Assembly (NCBI GenBank): GCA_015492075.1
Contig: WGFU01000024.1
Coordinates: forward strand, 1-32,796
Source: Gammaproteobacteria bacterium
GTDB taxonomy: Bacteria; Pseudomonadota; Gammaproteobacteria; GCA-2400775
Reading direction: 5' to 3'
DNA length: 32,796 bases
Part shown: one piece after another, positions 7,256 to 15,610 of the stretch
How positions within the stretch are numbered: the first letter of the stretch is position 1
Layout: every line of letters begins with the position of its first letter
Position numbers and translations under genes: made by a program
Notes under the pieces: model-generated
Told to the model about the DNA's origin: nothing
Database searches by the model: none
What the model saw: the letters and a program-made list of their open reading frames with translations, nothing else

Positions 7256-7903
7256 CTATTGATCGGCGTAGACCTCTGGCAGCATCGTTTTGTCAGGTTG
7301 CCAACCGCGACGCCATGTCTTTAACGGTATGATAAAAGGCGGGTATCCATTGTCGCGAAACCAGGAGTCAACCACGAACTTGGTGGCGGTTTCGCGTTCG
7401 ATCAAGGTGGCGGTTTGATGTGGCCAGCTGGGTAAGCCGTTGCGTAAAAAACGGTAAGAGGGTGTCCAGATATCGTGATATTTAATCAAGCCTTTTTGTT
7501 GCAGCAGGATCATGTAGGTGGTGGTATTAATGCTCTCATCGACGCAGTCGTGCTGTTGTCGCGTGAGCTTGAGAAAGCTACCGCGGATATCACCATCAGT
7601 GCCGGCAATGCGGCCGACAATTTTTTCAAATTCGGCGATCGCACTTCGAATCTGCTCTCTCTCCATTTGCGCATTTTTGGCTTGGTGTTGAAATGATGAT
7701 GTTATGCGCCGCCAGTCTTTATCCGCGAGTGAAATATCAAGCCGTTTTTTACAACCATAGCCATAGCAGTGAGTAAAATTCTTCGTTGCAGGCGCGGTCA
7801 GGTTTTGCCGGGAATAATAATTGTCGACTTGGCGCGTCGGGTTGCTGGAGCACGACAGGAGCAAGGAAGTGAGTATTAAAATGAGAGGATGGCGATAATT
7901 CAT
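7256..7903 (-). CDS. Lipoprotein of unknown function
   Basis: The product is 215 aa. MNYRHPLILILTSLLLSCSS is a lipoprotein signal with lipobox LLSC, so Cys18 is lipidated. The Ser at +2 favours the outer membrane. The mature part has a Cys pair near the start (HCYGYGCKKR), a helical stretch with EREQIRSAIAEFEKIVGRIA, a conserved-looking DCVDESINTTTYMILLQQKG and a Trp-rich C-terminus (DSWFRDNGYPPF, then KTWRRGW). I do not recognise the family. It lies 18 bases downstream of the membrane-anchored methyltransferase on the same strand and is probably co-transcribed with it and with ygfZ. Confidence 0.8.
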   Translation of the reverse strand: MNYRHPLILILTSLLLSCSSNPTRQVDNYYSRQNLTAPATKNFTHCYGYGCKKRLDISLADKDWRRITSSFQHQAKNAQMEREQIRSAIAEFEKIVGRIAGTDGDIRGSFLKLTRQQHDCVDESINTTTYMILLQQKGLIKYHDIWTPSYRFLRNGLPSWPHQTATLIERETATKFVVDSWFRDNGYPPFIIPLKTWRRGWQPDKTMLPEVYADQ

Positions 7904-7921
7904 AAGGTAGTAGTTTAATCG

Positions 7922-8677
7922 CTAATAGCGGTAGATGAAGAGTTGTGTTTTTCTCAGATCTCCAACGTTAACGATACGGTGTGGCACTTTATTGGGCAGG
8001 GAGAAACTGTTAGAGATGAGCGTAGCGCCAGGCTTGAAATCGTTTTCTGCTCGCGCCTCGATGTCCGACATAGGTGCAGGAGACAAAAAACAATAAATCA
8101 CATCATGCTGCTTCCACGGCGTTTGCCAAAATGACTGACGCTTGATATCAAGGTTGTTGATACCAGCACTGCGTACTTTTGCGACAAGATAAGAAAGCGG
8201 TGCCGTTTCATAGCCGACAAAGTGGGCGTGTGGAAATTGTTTGGCCAATTTTACTAATACGCTGGCCCAGCCACAGCCAAAGTCGGCAAAAGCAAAGGGT
8301 TTATCAGCATCGAGTTGCCTGGCCAGGACCTCGATTGTCTTGTTGCCACTGAGGTAGAGTGGTACTTGCTCGCCAAATGCATTCCAGTTAAGTAGCCATA
8401 TCACCACAAATACCACGAGATACCAAAGCGGGTTAATCGCATAGCTCGCAGCAAGAGCCAGCAGGGGGAAAAATAATAGATTGATTGCCAGCCACCAGGC
8501 GCGCAGACCGGTGAGTAGTCCTAACGATGCGGCGATGACGCCCTCGCTGACAGCAAGCGCTAGCAGGCCGGGTGGTTGCTGTTGATCAGCCAAGTAGACA
8601 CGGTAGCCAAATACCAGGGTCACGGCAACCAGGTGAATGAGTAGCGCGCGTAGACTGGGTCGCAGGGCTTTGAGCAT
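7922..8677 (-). CDS. Membrane-anchored class I SAM-dependent methyltransferase
   Basis: The product is 251 aa. The first about 100 residues are hydrophobic, with roughly three to four membrane segments (about 11-30, 40-58, 62-80 and 84-98). A cytoplasmic Rossmann domain follows with motif I ADFGCGWASVLVKLA (about 131-145), the acidic motif II region HFVGYETAPLSYLVAKVR and a motif IV-like region, HDVIYCFLSP. The family resembles methyltransferases with an N-terminal membrane anchor; some are compared with protein lysine methyltransferases, but no substrate can be assigned here. It is the middle gene of a minus-strand run with ygfZ 62 bases upstream and the unknown lipoprotein 18 bases downstream. 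Confidence 0.78.
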   Translation of the reverse strand: MLKALRPSLRALLIHLVAVTLVFGYRVYLADQQQPPGLLALAVSEGVIAASLGLLTGLRAWWLAINLLFFPLLALAASYAINPLWYLVVFVVIWLLNWNAFGEQVPLYLSGNKTIEVLARQLDADKPFAFADFGCGWASVLVKLAKQFPHAHFVGYETAPLSYLVAKVRSAGINNLDIKRQSFWQTPWKQHDVIYCFLSPAPMSDIEARAENDFKPGATLISNSFSLPNKVPHRIVNVGDLRKTQLFIYRY

Positions 8678-8739
8678 GCGGCCAGTCTACCGCGAGTATT
8701 AAGGCGGGTCTAGAGAGAAACTCGCGGATGAATTGACAG

Positions 8740-9744
8740 CTAAGACGCCATTATTTTGTAAGGTATGCTGAGTAATGTGAGCTTGGTGTCGGTACCATCA
8801 TCCAGGTACAGCTCGTTATCCTCTCGGTGTTTGATTTGCAATACGGCCAGTGCTTCAAATTCATTGTCATTAATGTTTATGGCTGAAACGATTTTACCGA
8901 CGTTTTCATTGCTGCTGGTTTCAGTGCTGTAAATACCATCCCCGGGTAGAGGGTGTTCTTCACAGAGAATATGCAGGCGATACATGCGTCGCTTGAGTTT
9001 GCCAAGGTGGTGCATGCGGGCGACGATTTCCTGACCTGGATAACAACCTTTGTTAAAGCTCAGGCCATCTACCAGATCAAGGTTCATCATCTGTGGGACA
9101 AAGGCAGCTTGAGTTTTTTCTGTCAAAGTGGGATGGCCAAGCCGAATGTCGAGCAATCGCCATACGCTTTCATCGCAGGCCAGGGTATCTTTTGACAGTG
9201 CCGACCATGTCTGTTGCAGCTGTTTGCTGTCACCTATGGCGAGATAACGCGAAATTTTTTCATCAAGCCGGGTCAGGATGAGGCCGCTGTCATCAGTCAC
9301 TACCGTACAGGGTTTCAGCCCGCTGTTTGATATTAGGTCTGGGAGTTTCTCAGTGTTTTGTTGCGCAAAGCCAATACAATGTAGTGCGCTTGTTTTAAAT
9401 ACGACCTTGGCCATCAAGACATACATCTGCAGTCGCTTGAGGACATTTTCCGCAATGCGGTGATCGATCAGCATCAGGTATTTATCAGGCAGACAGATTA
9501 AGTGAAATAAGGCGATGAGGCGACCTTTAGGGTCACAATATCCGTTGAACTGCAGTGTATACTCGGCCAGAGCGTTGACGTCATTGGTCAGTTGGCCTTG
9601 AAGAAATTGTCTGGCATCATCACCATCAACCTCGATGATGCTGAGATGGTTAAGCCGGCAAAGGAGGTTTTTTTGCTGAATCTCTGCAGTGCTGTTGGCT
9701 AATGTGATGTCATCAAGGACTGCTGGCTGCTGTTCATCGCTCAT
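8740..9744 (-). CDS. ygfZ: YgfZ, folate-binding Fe-S cluster maintenance / tRNA-modification factor
   Basis: The product is 334 aa. It belongs to the aminomethyltransferase-like (GcvT/YgfZ) family, in which YgfZ binds folate and supports activity of some Fe-S enzymes such as MiaB and succinate dehydrogenase. The diagnostic motif NKGCYPGQEIVARMHHLGK (about 231-249) includes the conserved Cys234. Upstream are the fold motifs FLQGQLTNDV (near 47-56) and CDPKGRLIA (near 70-78). It acts in the cytoplasm. The gene is divergent from sdhC, 116 bases away, which suits a factor serving the SDH iron-sulfur subunit. Length is close to that of E. coli YgfZ. Confidence 0.92.
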   Translation of the reverse strand: MSDEQQPAVLDDITLANSTAEIQQKNLLCRLNHLSIIEVDGDDARQFLQGQLTNDVNALAEYTLQFNGYCDPKGRLIALFHLICLPDKYLMLIDHRIAENVLKRLQMYVLMAKVVFKTSALHCIGFAQQNTEKLPDLISNSGLKPCTVVTDDSGLILTRLDEKISRYLAIGDSKQLQQTWSALSKDTLACDESVWRLLDIRLGHPTLTEKTQAAFVPQMMNLDLVDGLSFNKGCYPGQEIVARMHHLGKLKRRMYRLHILCEEHPLPGDGIYSTETSSNENVGKIVSAININDNEFEALAVLQIKHREDNELYLDDGTDTKLTLLSIPYKIMAS

Positions 9745-9860
9745 ATGTCAGGCTACTCAATTTGCTATGCTGTTCAGACCGTTTGGTGGCGTCAATAATA
9801 CGAAATTTTAATCAAGATGTGTGGCAAAACAAGATTTACTTTTAGGGGTATACTCAGAAT

Positions 9861-10232
9861 ATGGATCTGCCGCGCCCGGTCTTTCTGAAATTATCTAAAA
9901 TTCGCTGGCCAATCATGGCGCTGGTGTCAATTTTGCACCGTGTGGCAGGTGTGATCCTGGTGATGGTGACGCCAGTAATTATTTATTTTCTGTCTGTTTC
10001 ACTGGACAGCGCGGAAGGCTATCAGTATGTTCGGAATGTGCTTGACCTCACCTTCTTCAAGCCGTTTGCCGTGGTGACACTGTGGGCTTTTGGGCATCAC
10101 ATCTTCGCTGGTGTCAGGCTGTTACTGCTGGAATCTCTTGGGCGGCCGACGTCGGGATATGACTCGGCACGCTGGGTACTTGTTTTGAGTGGCGTTGGCT
10201 TATTGCTCGCCATTTTTCTGGTGTTGATATGA
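9861..10232 (+). CDS. sdhC: Succinate dehydrogenase cytochrome b556 subunit SdhC
   Basis: The product is 123 aa, a membrane anchor of complex II with three transmembrane helices. SILHRVAG (23-30) carries the Ser and Arg of the ubiquinone site, and GHHIFAGVR (78-86) carries the likely heme b ligand His80. The second histidine seen in E. coli (GIRHMMMD) is a Leu here (GVRLLLLE). It works with SdhD to pass electrons from SdhB to ubiquinone. The weak AGGGG at 9844-9848 lies 12 bases before the ATG. A TATACT at 9849-9854 is too close to serve unless the mRNA is leaderless, so the operon promoter is unresolved within the 116-base gap to ygfZ. Confidence 0.93.
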   Translation: MDLPRPVFLKLSKIRWPIMALVSILHRVAGVILVMVTPVIIYFLSVSLDSAEGYQYVRNVLDLTFFKPFAVVTLWAFGHHIFAGVRLLLLESLGRPTSGYDSARWVLVLSGVGLLLAIFLVLI

Positions 10233-10567
10233 TCACATCCATTCAGGGTATGCGTGGATGGCTATTGCAGCGTTTGACGGCGCTTTTTATGCTGCTTTAT
10301 TTTATAGTCGCTAGCATTTATTTTTTACTGGCATCTCCGCAGAATTATGTCGAATGGTACGGTGTGTTTTCAGCAACGCCAGTTGCCTTGCTTACCGTAC
10401 TTTTTTTTGTCGCGGTATTGTTGCATGCATGGATAGGGTTGCGCGATATCGTTATCGACTATGTGCATAGATTGTCGCTGCGCTTGTTATTGCTAGGTCT
10501 GATCGCGATGGTGTTGTTAGGGCAGATCGTTTGGTTGTTGCTGGTAGTGACGAAGGCAGTCTTATGA
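10229..10567 (+). CDS. sdhD: Succinate dehydrogenase membrane anchor subunit SdhD
   Basis: The product is 112 aa with three predicted transmembrane helices. [17 protein letters not shown] (about 64-80) contains the heme-ligand-type His66 and the Asp77-Tyr78 pair that in E. coli helps bind ubiquinone. The N-terminus ([18 protein letters not shown]) has the family's conserved WLLQR-T element. It overlaps sdhC by 4 bases (ATGA) and sdhA by 4 bases (ATGA), so all three are translationally coupled. It completes the heme-bearing anchor of complex II in the inner membrane. Confidence 0.93.
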   Translation: MITSIQGMRGWLLQRLTALFMLLYFIVASIYFLLASPQNYVEWYGVFSATPVALLTVLFFVAVLLHAWIGLRDIVIDYVHRLSLRLLLLGLIAMVLLGQIVWLLLVVTKAVL

Positions 10568-12342
10568 CGTCAAGTGTGGGAAATATTCCTCGTCGCCGTT
10601 TTGATACCTTGGTCATTGGTGCTGGTGGCGCTGGTCTTCGCGCTGCATTGCAATTGGCACGCGCTGACTTAACCGTGGCGGTGGTATCCAAGGTGTTCCC
10701 CACCCGGTCGCATACCGTTGCCGCGCAAGGTGGTGTAAATGCCGCTCTGGCCAATGTCTCGGCAGACAATTGGCACTGGCATATGTACGATACGATCAAA
10801 GGCAGCGACTATCTTGGTGACCAGGATGCAATCGAGTATATGTGTCGTGCGGCATCGCGCATGGTGATTGAGCTGGAGCATATGGGGGTGCCGTTTTCGC
10901 GTTTGGATAACGGAAAAATTTATCAACGTGCCTTCGGTGGTCAAAGCCAACAATTTGGTGGCGATCAGGCGTCACGTACTTGCGCCGCGGCAGACCGCAC
11001 TGGCCACGCAATTTTACATGCCCTATATCAGCAAAACCTCAAAGCAAAGACCCACTTTTTTGACGAGTATTTCGCCATTGATTTGATCCGCGACTGTGAG
11101 CAGAGCGTGTTAGGGGCGCTGGTGCTTGAGATAGAGACCGGTGAGCTATTGATCATCGAAGCGAAAACGACTTTGATTGCCACTGGTGGTGCCGGACAGA
11201 TATTTCGTACTAATACCAATGCGCGTATTAATACCGGTGACGGTATGGCTATGGCCTTACGTTCAGGTGTTCCCTTGCAAGATATGGAATTTTTCCAGTT
11301 TCACCCTACCGGTATAGCAGGTAAGGGCATGCTGATATCAGAAGGTGTACGTGGCGAAGGTGGCTATCTGGTTAATAGCGAAGGTGAGCGTTTTATGGAG
11401 CGTTACGCGCCGCATGCCAAAGATCTCGCCTGCCGTGATGTAGTGAGCCGGGCGATTGCGATCGAGGTGCGGGAGGGCAGGGGCTGCGGTGAAAACAAGG
11501 ACTATGTTTTGCTGAAACTCGATCACCTGGGTGCTGATATTATCAAAAAGCGTCTACCTAATATTCGTGAAACGGCAATCACTTTCTTGGGTATCGATCC
11601 CGTTGATCAGCCGATACCGGTATTTCCTACCGCGCATTATACCATGGGAGGTATTCCGACTAACCGTTTTGGTCAGGTGGTTTCATCTCAAGTGGGAGGT
11701 GCTGAGGAGACGGTGCCAGGGTTTTATGCGGTGGGTGAATGCGCCTGTGTTTCGGTTCATGGTGCGAATCGGTTAGGCGGTAATTCCTTGCTGGATATCA
11801 TTGTGTTCGGTCGCGCAGCAGGGAATCATATTATTAGTTATCTTGCTGAAAATCGTTACCATAAAGCCTTTGATGGCGAGGGTATTGCCGCTTCGATAGA
11901 TCGATTGGCGCACTGGGACAGGCAGGGTGAAGGTGAGACAGTGAGCAACCTGAGGACAGAGTTGCAGGCTGCGATGGAGGAATATTGCGGTGTCTTTCGT
12001 ACAGAGGAAGTTTTGACTGCTGGTGTTGCCACCGTTAAAGCAATTAAACAGCGCTTGGAAAACGTTTATTTGCAAGACCACAGTAAAGTATTTAATACAG
12101 CGCGCATTGAAGCATTGGAATTGGAAAACCTGATTGATATCGCTCTGGCCACTGTCGAGTCTGCTTTGGCACGATGTGAGAGCCGAGGAGCGCATTCTCG
12201 TATTGACTACCCGGCACGCGATGATACACGCTGGCTGAAACATTCGCTATATCATCTTAAAGAAGGCGTGGTGGATTATAAACCTGTAAGAATGAAGCCC
12301 ATATCAGTTGCCTCATTCCCACCTAAAGAGCGTGTTTATTAA
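10564..12342 (+). CDS. sdhA: Succinate dehydrogenase flavoprotein subunit SdhA
   Basis: The product is 592 aa and oxidises succinate to fumarate on a covalently bound FAD. ATG 10564 overlaps the sdhD stop as ATGA and gives a normal N-terminus, so I do not use the longer frame from 10531. The dinucleotide-binding motif [16 protein letters not shown] (17-32) is followed by [13 protein letters not shown], where His50 is the FAD attachment site. Further motifs are [20 protein letters not shown] (active-site capping region) and the C-terminal FAD-binding [20 protein letters not shown]. It sits on the cytoplasmic face of complex II. FAD attachment needs SdhE, encoded two genes downstream. Confidence 0.97.
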   Translation: MTSSVGNIPRRRFDTLVIGAGGAGLRAALQLARADLTVAVVSKVFPTRSHTVAAQGGVNAALANVSADNWHWHMYDTIKGSDYLGDQDAIEYMCRAASRMVIELEHMGVPFSRLDNGKIYQRAFGGQSQQFGGDQASRTCAAADRTGHAILHALYQQNLKAKTHFFDEYFAIDLIRDCEQSVLGALVLEIETGELLIIEAKTTLIATGGAGQIFRTNTNARINTGDGMAMALRSGVPLQDMEFFQFHPTGIAGKGMLISEGVRGEGGYLVNSEGERFMERYAPHAKDLACRDVVSRAIAIEVREGRGCGENKDYVLLKLDHLGADIIKKRLPNIRETAITFLGIDPVDQPIPVFPTAHYTMGGIPTNRFGQVVSSQVGGAEETVPGFYAVGECACVSVHGANRLGGNSLLDIIVFGRAAGNHIISYLAENRYHKAFDGEGIAASIDRLAHWDRQGEGETVSNLRTELQAAMEEYCGVFRTEEVLTAGVATVKAIKQRLENVYLQDHSKVFNTARIEALELENLIDIALATVESALARCESRGAHSRIDYPARDDTRWLKHSLYHLKEGVVDYKPVRMKPISVASFPPKERVY

Positions 12343-12356
12343 AGGGGATGGCTAAT

Positions 12357-13052
12357 ATGGAAGTGCGTATTTACCGTTATAATCCCGAGACTGATCACTC
12401 ACCGTATATGCAAAGCTATCAGGTCGAGAGCGTAGCAGACGGCACCATGCTGCTTGATGTGTTAAAAAGTATCAAGGCACAAGACGAGACGCTCAGCTTT
12501 CGTTATTCTTGTGGTGAAGGGGTGTGCGGCTCTGATGCGGTGAATGTGAATGGCCGCAACCTGCTAACTTGTATTACGTCAGTGAATGACCTTAAGCATC
12601 CTATAGAAATTCGACCTGTGACGGGGATGCCGGTGATTCGTGATCTGGTCGTGGATATGAGTCAGTTTTATCACCACTATCGTTCGGTTGATCCTTATCT
12701 GATGGTGCATGACCCCGTGCCGGAAGACGAATTTTTGCAATCCCCGGAGCAGCGCGACAAACTTGATGGACTCTATGAATGTATTATGTGTGGGTGCTGT
12801 ACTACCGCCTGCCCGTCATTTTGGTGGAACCCCGAGCGTTTTCGTGGACCGGCTGCTTTATTGCAAGCCTATCGTTTTGTCGCCGATAGCCGTGATCAAG
12901 GTACCGCGACGCGCTTAAAGGCGTTGGATGGCCCATATCGATTATTTCGCTGTCATACCATCATGAATTGCGTTGATGCTTGTCCCAAGGGACTCAACCC
13001 AACGCACGCCATTGCTGAACTAAAGAAAAAAATGCTCAAGGACTCTATATAG
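12357..13052 (+). CDS. sdhB: Succinate dehydrogenase iron-sulfur subunit SdhB
   Basis: The product is 231 aa and carries electrons from SdhA to ubiquinone. I prefer ATG 12357 because AAAGGGG (12341-12347) lies 9 bases before it, whereas the ATG at 12348 directly abuts that site. It has an N-terminal ferredoxin domain with YSCGEGVCGSDAVNVNGRNL (Cys52, Cys57, Asp60 and later Cys72) for [2Fe-2S]; the Asp as third ligand is the E. coli-type form. C-terminal motifs CIMCGCCTTACP (142-153) and CHTIMNCVDACPKG hold the [4Fe-4S] and [3Fe-4S] clusters. This is the standard four-gene order sdhCDAB. Confidence 0.96.
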   Translation: MEVRIYRYNPETDHSPYMQSYQVESVADGTMLLDVLKSIKAQDETLSFRYSCGEGVCGSDAVNVNGRNLLTCITSVNDLKHPIEIRPVTGMPVIRDLVVDMSQFYHHYRSVDPYLMVHDPVPEDEFLQSPEQRDKLDGLYECIMCGCCTTACPSFWWNPERFRGPAALLQAYRFVADSRDQGTATRLKALDGPYRLFRCHTIMNCVDACPKGLNPTHAIAELKKKMLKDSI

Positions 13053-13053
13053 G

Positions 13054-13296
13054 ATGATGGAATTATCGCGCTTACGTTGGCGTTGCCGTCGTGGTATGGC
13101 GGAGTTGGATGAAATGCTGGCGCGTTTTCTCGATCATGGCTATAGTTCATTGAACGGTGTGCAACAACAGCGCTTTGAGCAGTTGCTAGAATACCCTGAT
13201 AACGTATTGTTAGATTATCTCATGCTGAAAATGATTTCTATGGATAGAGAAACCAACCATGTCGTCAAACGGATACGCGCTGCCCTTACGTCTTGA
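13054..13296 (+). CDS. sdhE: SdhE, FAD assembly factor for SdhA
   Basis: The product is 80 aa and helps attach FAD covalently to SdhA. The N-terminal RRGMAELD (12-19) contains the RGxxE motif required for flavinylation, and the small all-helical fold continues with ARFLDHGYSSLNGVQQQRFE and a LLEYPDNVLLDYLM segment. It starts 1 base after the sdhB stop. A second ATG three bases on (13057) is equally possible. Being in the same transcript as its client couples their synthesis. In E. coli the same gene lies apart from sdh, next to ygfX and ygfZ. Confidence 0.93.
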   Translation: MMELSRLRWRCRRGMAELDEMLARFLDHGYSSLNGVQQQRFEQLLEYPDNVLLDYLMLKMISMDRETNHVVKRIRAALTS

Positions 13297-13723
13297 TATT
13301 AAAGCGTCACGACAACTCAAGCTCTGCCTCATCCTTTTTCATCTGTTGATGATATTGGAGATTACCGTACTGGCGGCAAGTATTGCCGCTAAAACGGGTT
13401 TGCTTGTAATGGTGCTGGCCAGCCTGTGTTTTTATCTGTATCGCTATAGAAATGGCGGCACAACGTTGCCGACAACAGTTTTGCTTAAAGATGCGGGTAA
13501 TGTGCTGGTAGAATTTTCCGCTGCTGACAGCAGGCGTGCCAGGGTCGCCGGTGACAGTTACCTGCACCCCTATTTGCTGATATTGAATCTTAGGTTCGTT
13601 GGTGGCGGATCACTGTCGTTACCATTGCTGAGAGATAGTCTTGCCAGTGATCAGCACCGACGGTTACGTGTGTATTTGCGTTTGCAGCAATACCGGCTTG
13701 CCACACAGAAACCTCATGACTGA
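13259..13723 (+). CDS. ygfX: YgfX/CptA-family membrane protein
   Basis: The product is 154 aa. It has two closely spaced transmembrane segments (about 20-41 and 45-62) followed by a cytoplasmic domain, the layout of YgfX. The family usually pairs with sdhE. E. coli CptA/YgfX was reported as a toxin acting on cytoskeletal proteins with SdhE as its antitoxin, although SdhE's main role is flavinylation. Visible family-like features are the basic start, a YLYRYRNGG turn after TM2 and a C-terminal LLILNLRFVGGGSLSLPLLR. It overlaps sdhE by 38 bases, so the two are made together. Its 3' end overlaps the convergent nadB by 10 bases. Confidence 0.82.
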   Translation: MSSNGYALPLRLDIKASRQLKLCLILFHLLMILEITVLAASIAAKTGLLVMVLASLCFYLYRYRNGGTTLPTTVLLKDAGNVLVEFSAADSRRARVAGDSYLHPYLLILNLRFVGGGSLSLPLLRDSLASDQHRRLRVYLRLQQYRLATQKPHD

Positions 13724-15318
13724 TCGCTTTGGTCATCGGCAAGAGAGAGATAGGTGTTGCTGGCGACATCGCTCATGCCAGGATAGTCTAATGTGTAATG
13801 TAGACCACGGCTTTCGCGGCGTCTCATCGCAGAACGGACAATAAGGTCCGCCACAGTCACGAGGTTGCGAAGCTCTAGCAGGTCATTCGAAACATCGTGA
13901 TGACTGTAGAATTCATTGATTTCCTGTTTTAAGTTGTCGATACGCTTACGCGCCAGTTTTAGACGTTTGTTGCTGCGGACTATGCCGACATAGTCTGACA
14001 TGACACGTCGAAGCTCATCCCAGTTATGGCTGATCTCGACAGTTTCTAGTGATGGCGTAACGCGACTGGCATCCCAAGGCTCGAGTTTGTCAGGGTAATT
14101 GGTTTTATCCACCAAACGAGCAATATTTTTGGCCGCTGCATCGGCCATGACTAGACACTCGAGCAAGGAATTACTGGCCATACGGTTGGCACCATGAAGC
14201 CCAGTACACGCCGTTTCACCAATGGCATAGAGGCCAGTTAAATCGGTACGACCATCGATACCCGCGACCACGCCGCCGCAGAGATAGTGTGCCGCTGGTA
14301 CAACCGGTACGGCTTGTTTGGTCAGGTCAAAACCGAGTTGTTTGCAACGTTCATAGACGGTGGGGAAATGTTCAATGATAAAGTCAGCGTCGCGATGGCT
14401 GATATCCAGGTAGACATAATCCAGGCCCAGACGCTTGATTTCGTAATCAATAGCTCGCGCAACAATGTCACGTGGTGCCAACTCACCACGTGGATCAAAC
14501 TTGTGCAAGAAAGCTTTACCTTCTTTAGCATTTTTATCCGGTAGCCGGAGTTTGGCGCCTTCGCCGCGTAATGCTTCGGTCATCAGAAATGATTTGGCAT
14601 CAGGGTGATAAAGGCAGGTTGGATGGAACTGAATGAACTCCATATTGCCAATGCGGCAGCCAGCGCGCCATGCCATGGCAATGCCGTCGCCAGTCGAGAC
14701 GTCAGGATTGCTGGTATAAAGATAGGCCTTGCCCGCCCCCCCCGTGGCCAAGACGGTAGCTTTGCTGCTGAAGACATCGATGTGATTGCTACTTTTGTTC
14801 AATACATAGGCGCCGACGCAACGCTCATCTTGTTTGATGAGGTCAATAGCAATGTGGTCGTCAAAAATATCGATATTGGCTGCGTTGCGGACTTGTTCCG
14901 CCAGCGTGGTTTCAACGGCGTGACCAGTGGCATCGGCGGAATGAATAATGCGGCGATGACTATGGCCGCCTTCTTTGGTTAAATGGTACTCGTCTTTATT
15001 ATCAGCGCTTCGAGTAAAAGCGACTCCGCTCTCGATGAGCCATTCAATGCTGCGCTTTGCATTTTCGACGACATAGCGCACGGTATCCGGATCGCATAAA
15101 CCCGCTCCGGCAGATAACGTGTCATTGATATGGGCATTGACCGAGTCATTTTTATCGAGGACGACGGAGATACCGCCCTGGGCGTAGAGCGTGGCGCTCT
15201 CAGTGAGAGAAGCCTTGGACAGCACAGCAACACGTATGTGCTTAGGTAGCCGCAGTGCCAAGGTTAGGCCGGCAGCACCAGCACCGAGAATGACGACATC
15301 GTATTGATAAGGTTTCAT
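13714..15318 (-). CDS. nadB: L-aspartate oxidase
   Basis: The product is 534 aa. It catalyses the first step of de novo NAD synthesis, L-aspartate to iminoaspartate, in the cytoplasm, and is a homologue of SdhA. N-terminal FAD motif VVILGAGAAGLTLALRL (about 8-24) is followed by LYAQGGISVV. Other motifs are FIQFHPTCLYHP, LMTEALRGEGAKL, FDPRGELAPRDIVARAID and the C-terminal GLYAIGETACTGLHGANRMA with SNSLLE. The SdhA-type FAD-attachment His is absent at the equivalent place, as expected for noncovalent FAD. nadA and nadC are not nearby. The gene is divergent from rpoE, an arrangement also known in E. coli. Confidence 0.96.
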   Translation of the reverse strand: MKPYQYDVVILGAGAAGLTLALRLPKHIRVAVLSKASLTESATLYAQGGISVVLDKNDSVNAHINDTLSAGAGLCDPDTVRYVVENAKRSIEWLIESGVAFTRSADNKDEYHLTKEGGHSHRRIIHSADATGHAVETTLAEQVRNAANIDIFDDHIAIDLIKQDERCVGAYVLNKSSNHIDVFSSKATVLATGGAGKAYLYTSNPDVSTGDGIAMAWRAGCRIGNMEFIQFHPTCLYHPDAKSFLMTEALRGEGAKLRLPDKNAKEGKAFLHKFDPRGELAPRDIVARAIDYEIKRLGLDYVYLDISHRDADFIIEHFPTVYERCKQLGFDLTKQAVPVVPAAHYLCGGVVAGIDGRTDLTGLYAIGETACTGLHGANRMASNSLLECLVMADAAAKNIARLVDKTNYPDKLEPWDASRVTPSLETVEISHNWDELRRVMSDYVGIVRSNKRLKLARKRIDNLKQEINEFYSHHDVSNDLLELRNLVTVADLIVRSAMRRRESRGLHYTLDYPGMSDVASNTYLSLADDQSDQS

Positions 15319-15528
15319 GGACGAGTGGCATTATTTGCTTGATTGCGACACACTATATAATAGGTGGCATAGAATATGTTTGTCCTGTCCGCATAAAATA
15401 GAATCCTGCGTTAAGCTATTGTGCTGATATTGTCGGCTCTGTTAGAACAATAACGTGTTGTTCTCACTGGCCAGAATGAAGGGTAGGGATGCTGTGATTT
15501 ATAACATAGAGGAATTTAGCAAACTTCG

Positions 15529-15556
15529 TGAACTCTTATATACCCACATTGTCTAG
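15529..15556 (+). promoter_or_regulatory. Probable sigma-E (autoregulated) promoter of rpoE
   Basis: TGAACTC (15529-15535) and GTCTAG (15551-15556), spaced by 15 bases, closely match the sigma-E consensus GGAACTT / GTCTAA. It lies 54 bases before the rpoE start, in the only upstream gap of the sigma-E operon. Sigma-E genes commonly drive their own transcription. Other, housekeeping promoters may also lie in the 292-base gap shared with nadB. Confidence 0.65.
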
Positions 15557-15610
15557 GGTCATGGTAGCGCATTATATCCGTGGAGGGGATAGCTCCCGTG
15601 GGGCGAGTTA

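Noticed and set aside
9849-9860. TATACT directly before sdhC as a promoter -10 box
   Set aside because: It ends 6 bases before the ATG and has no -35 at normal spacing. It would require a leaderless mRNA, so I do not call it.
13259-13296. sdhE/ygfX overlap as a new toxin-antitoxin module
   Set aside because: The pair is a known conserved arrangement. SdhE's established role is flavinylation, and the toxin-antitoxin reading is already in the literature, so it is not new here.
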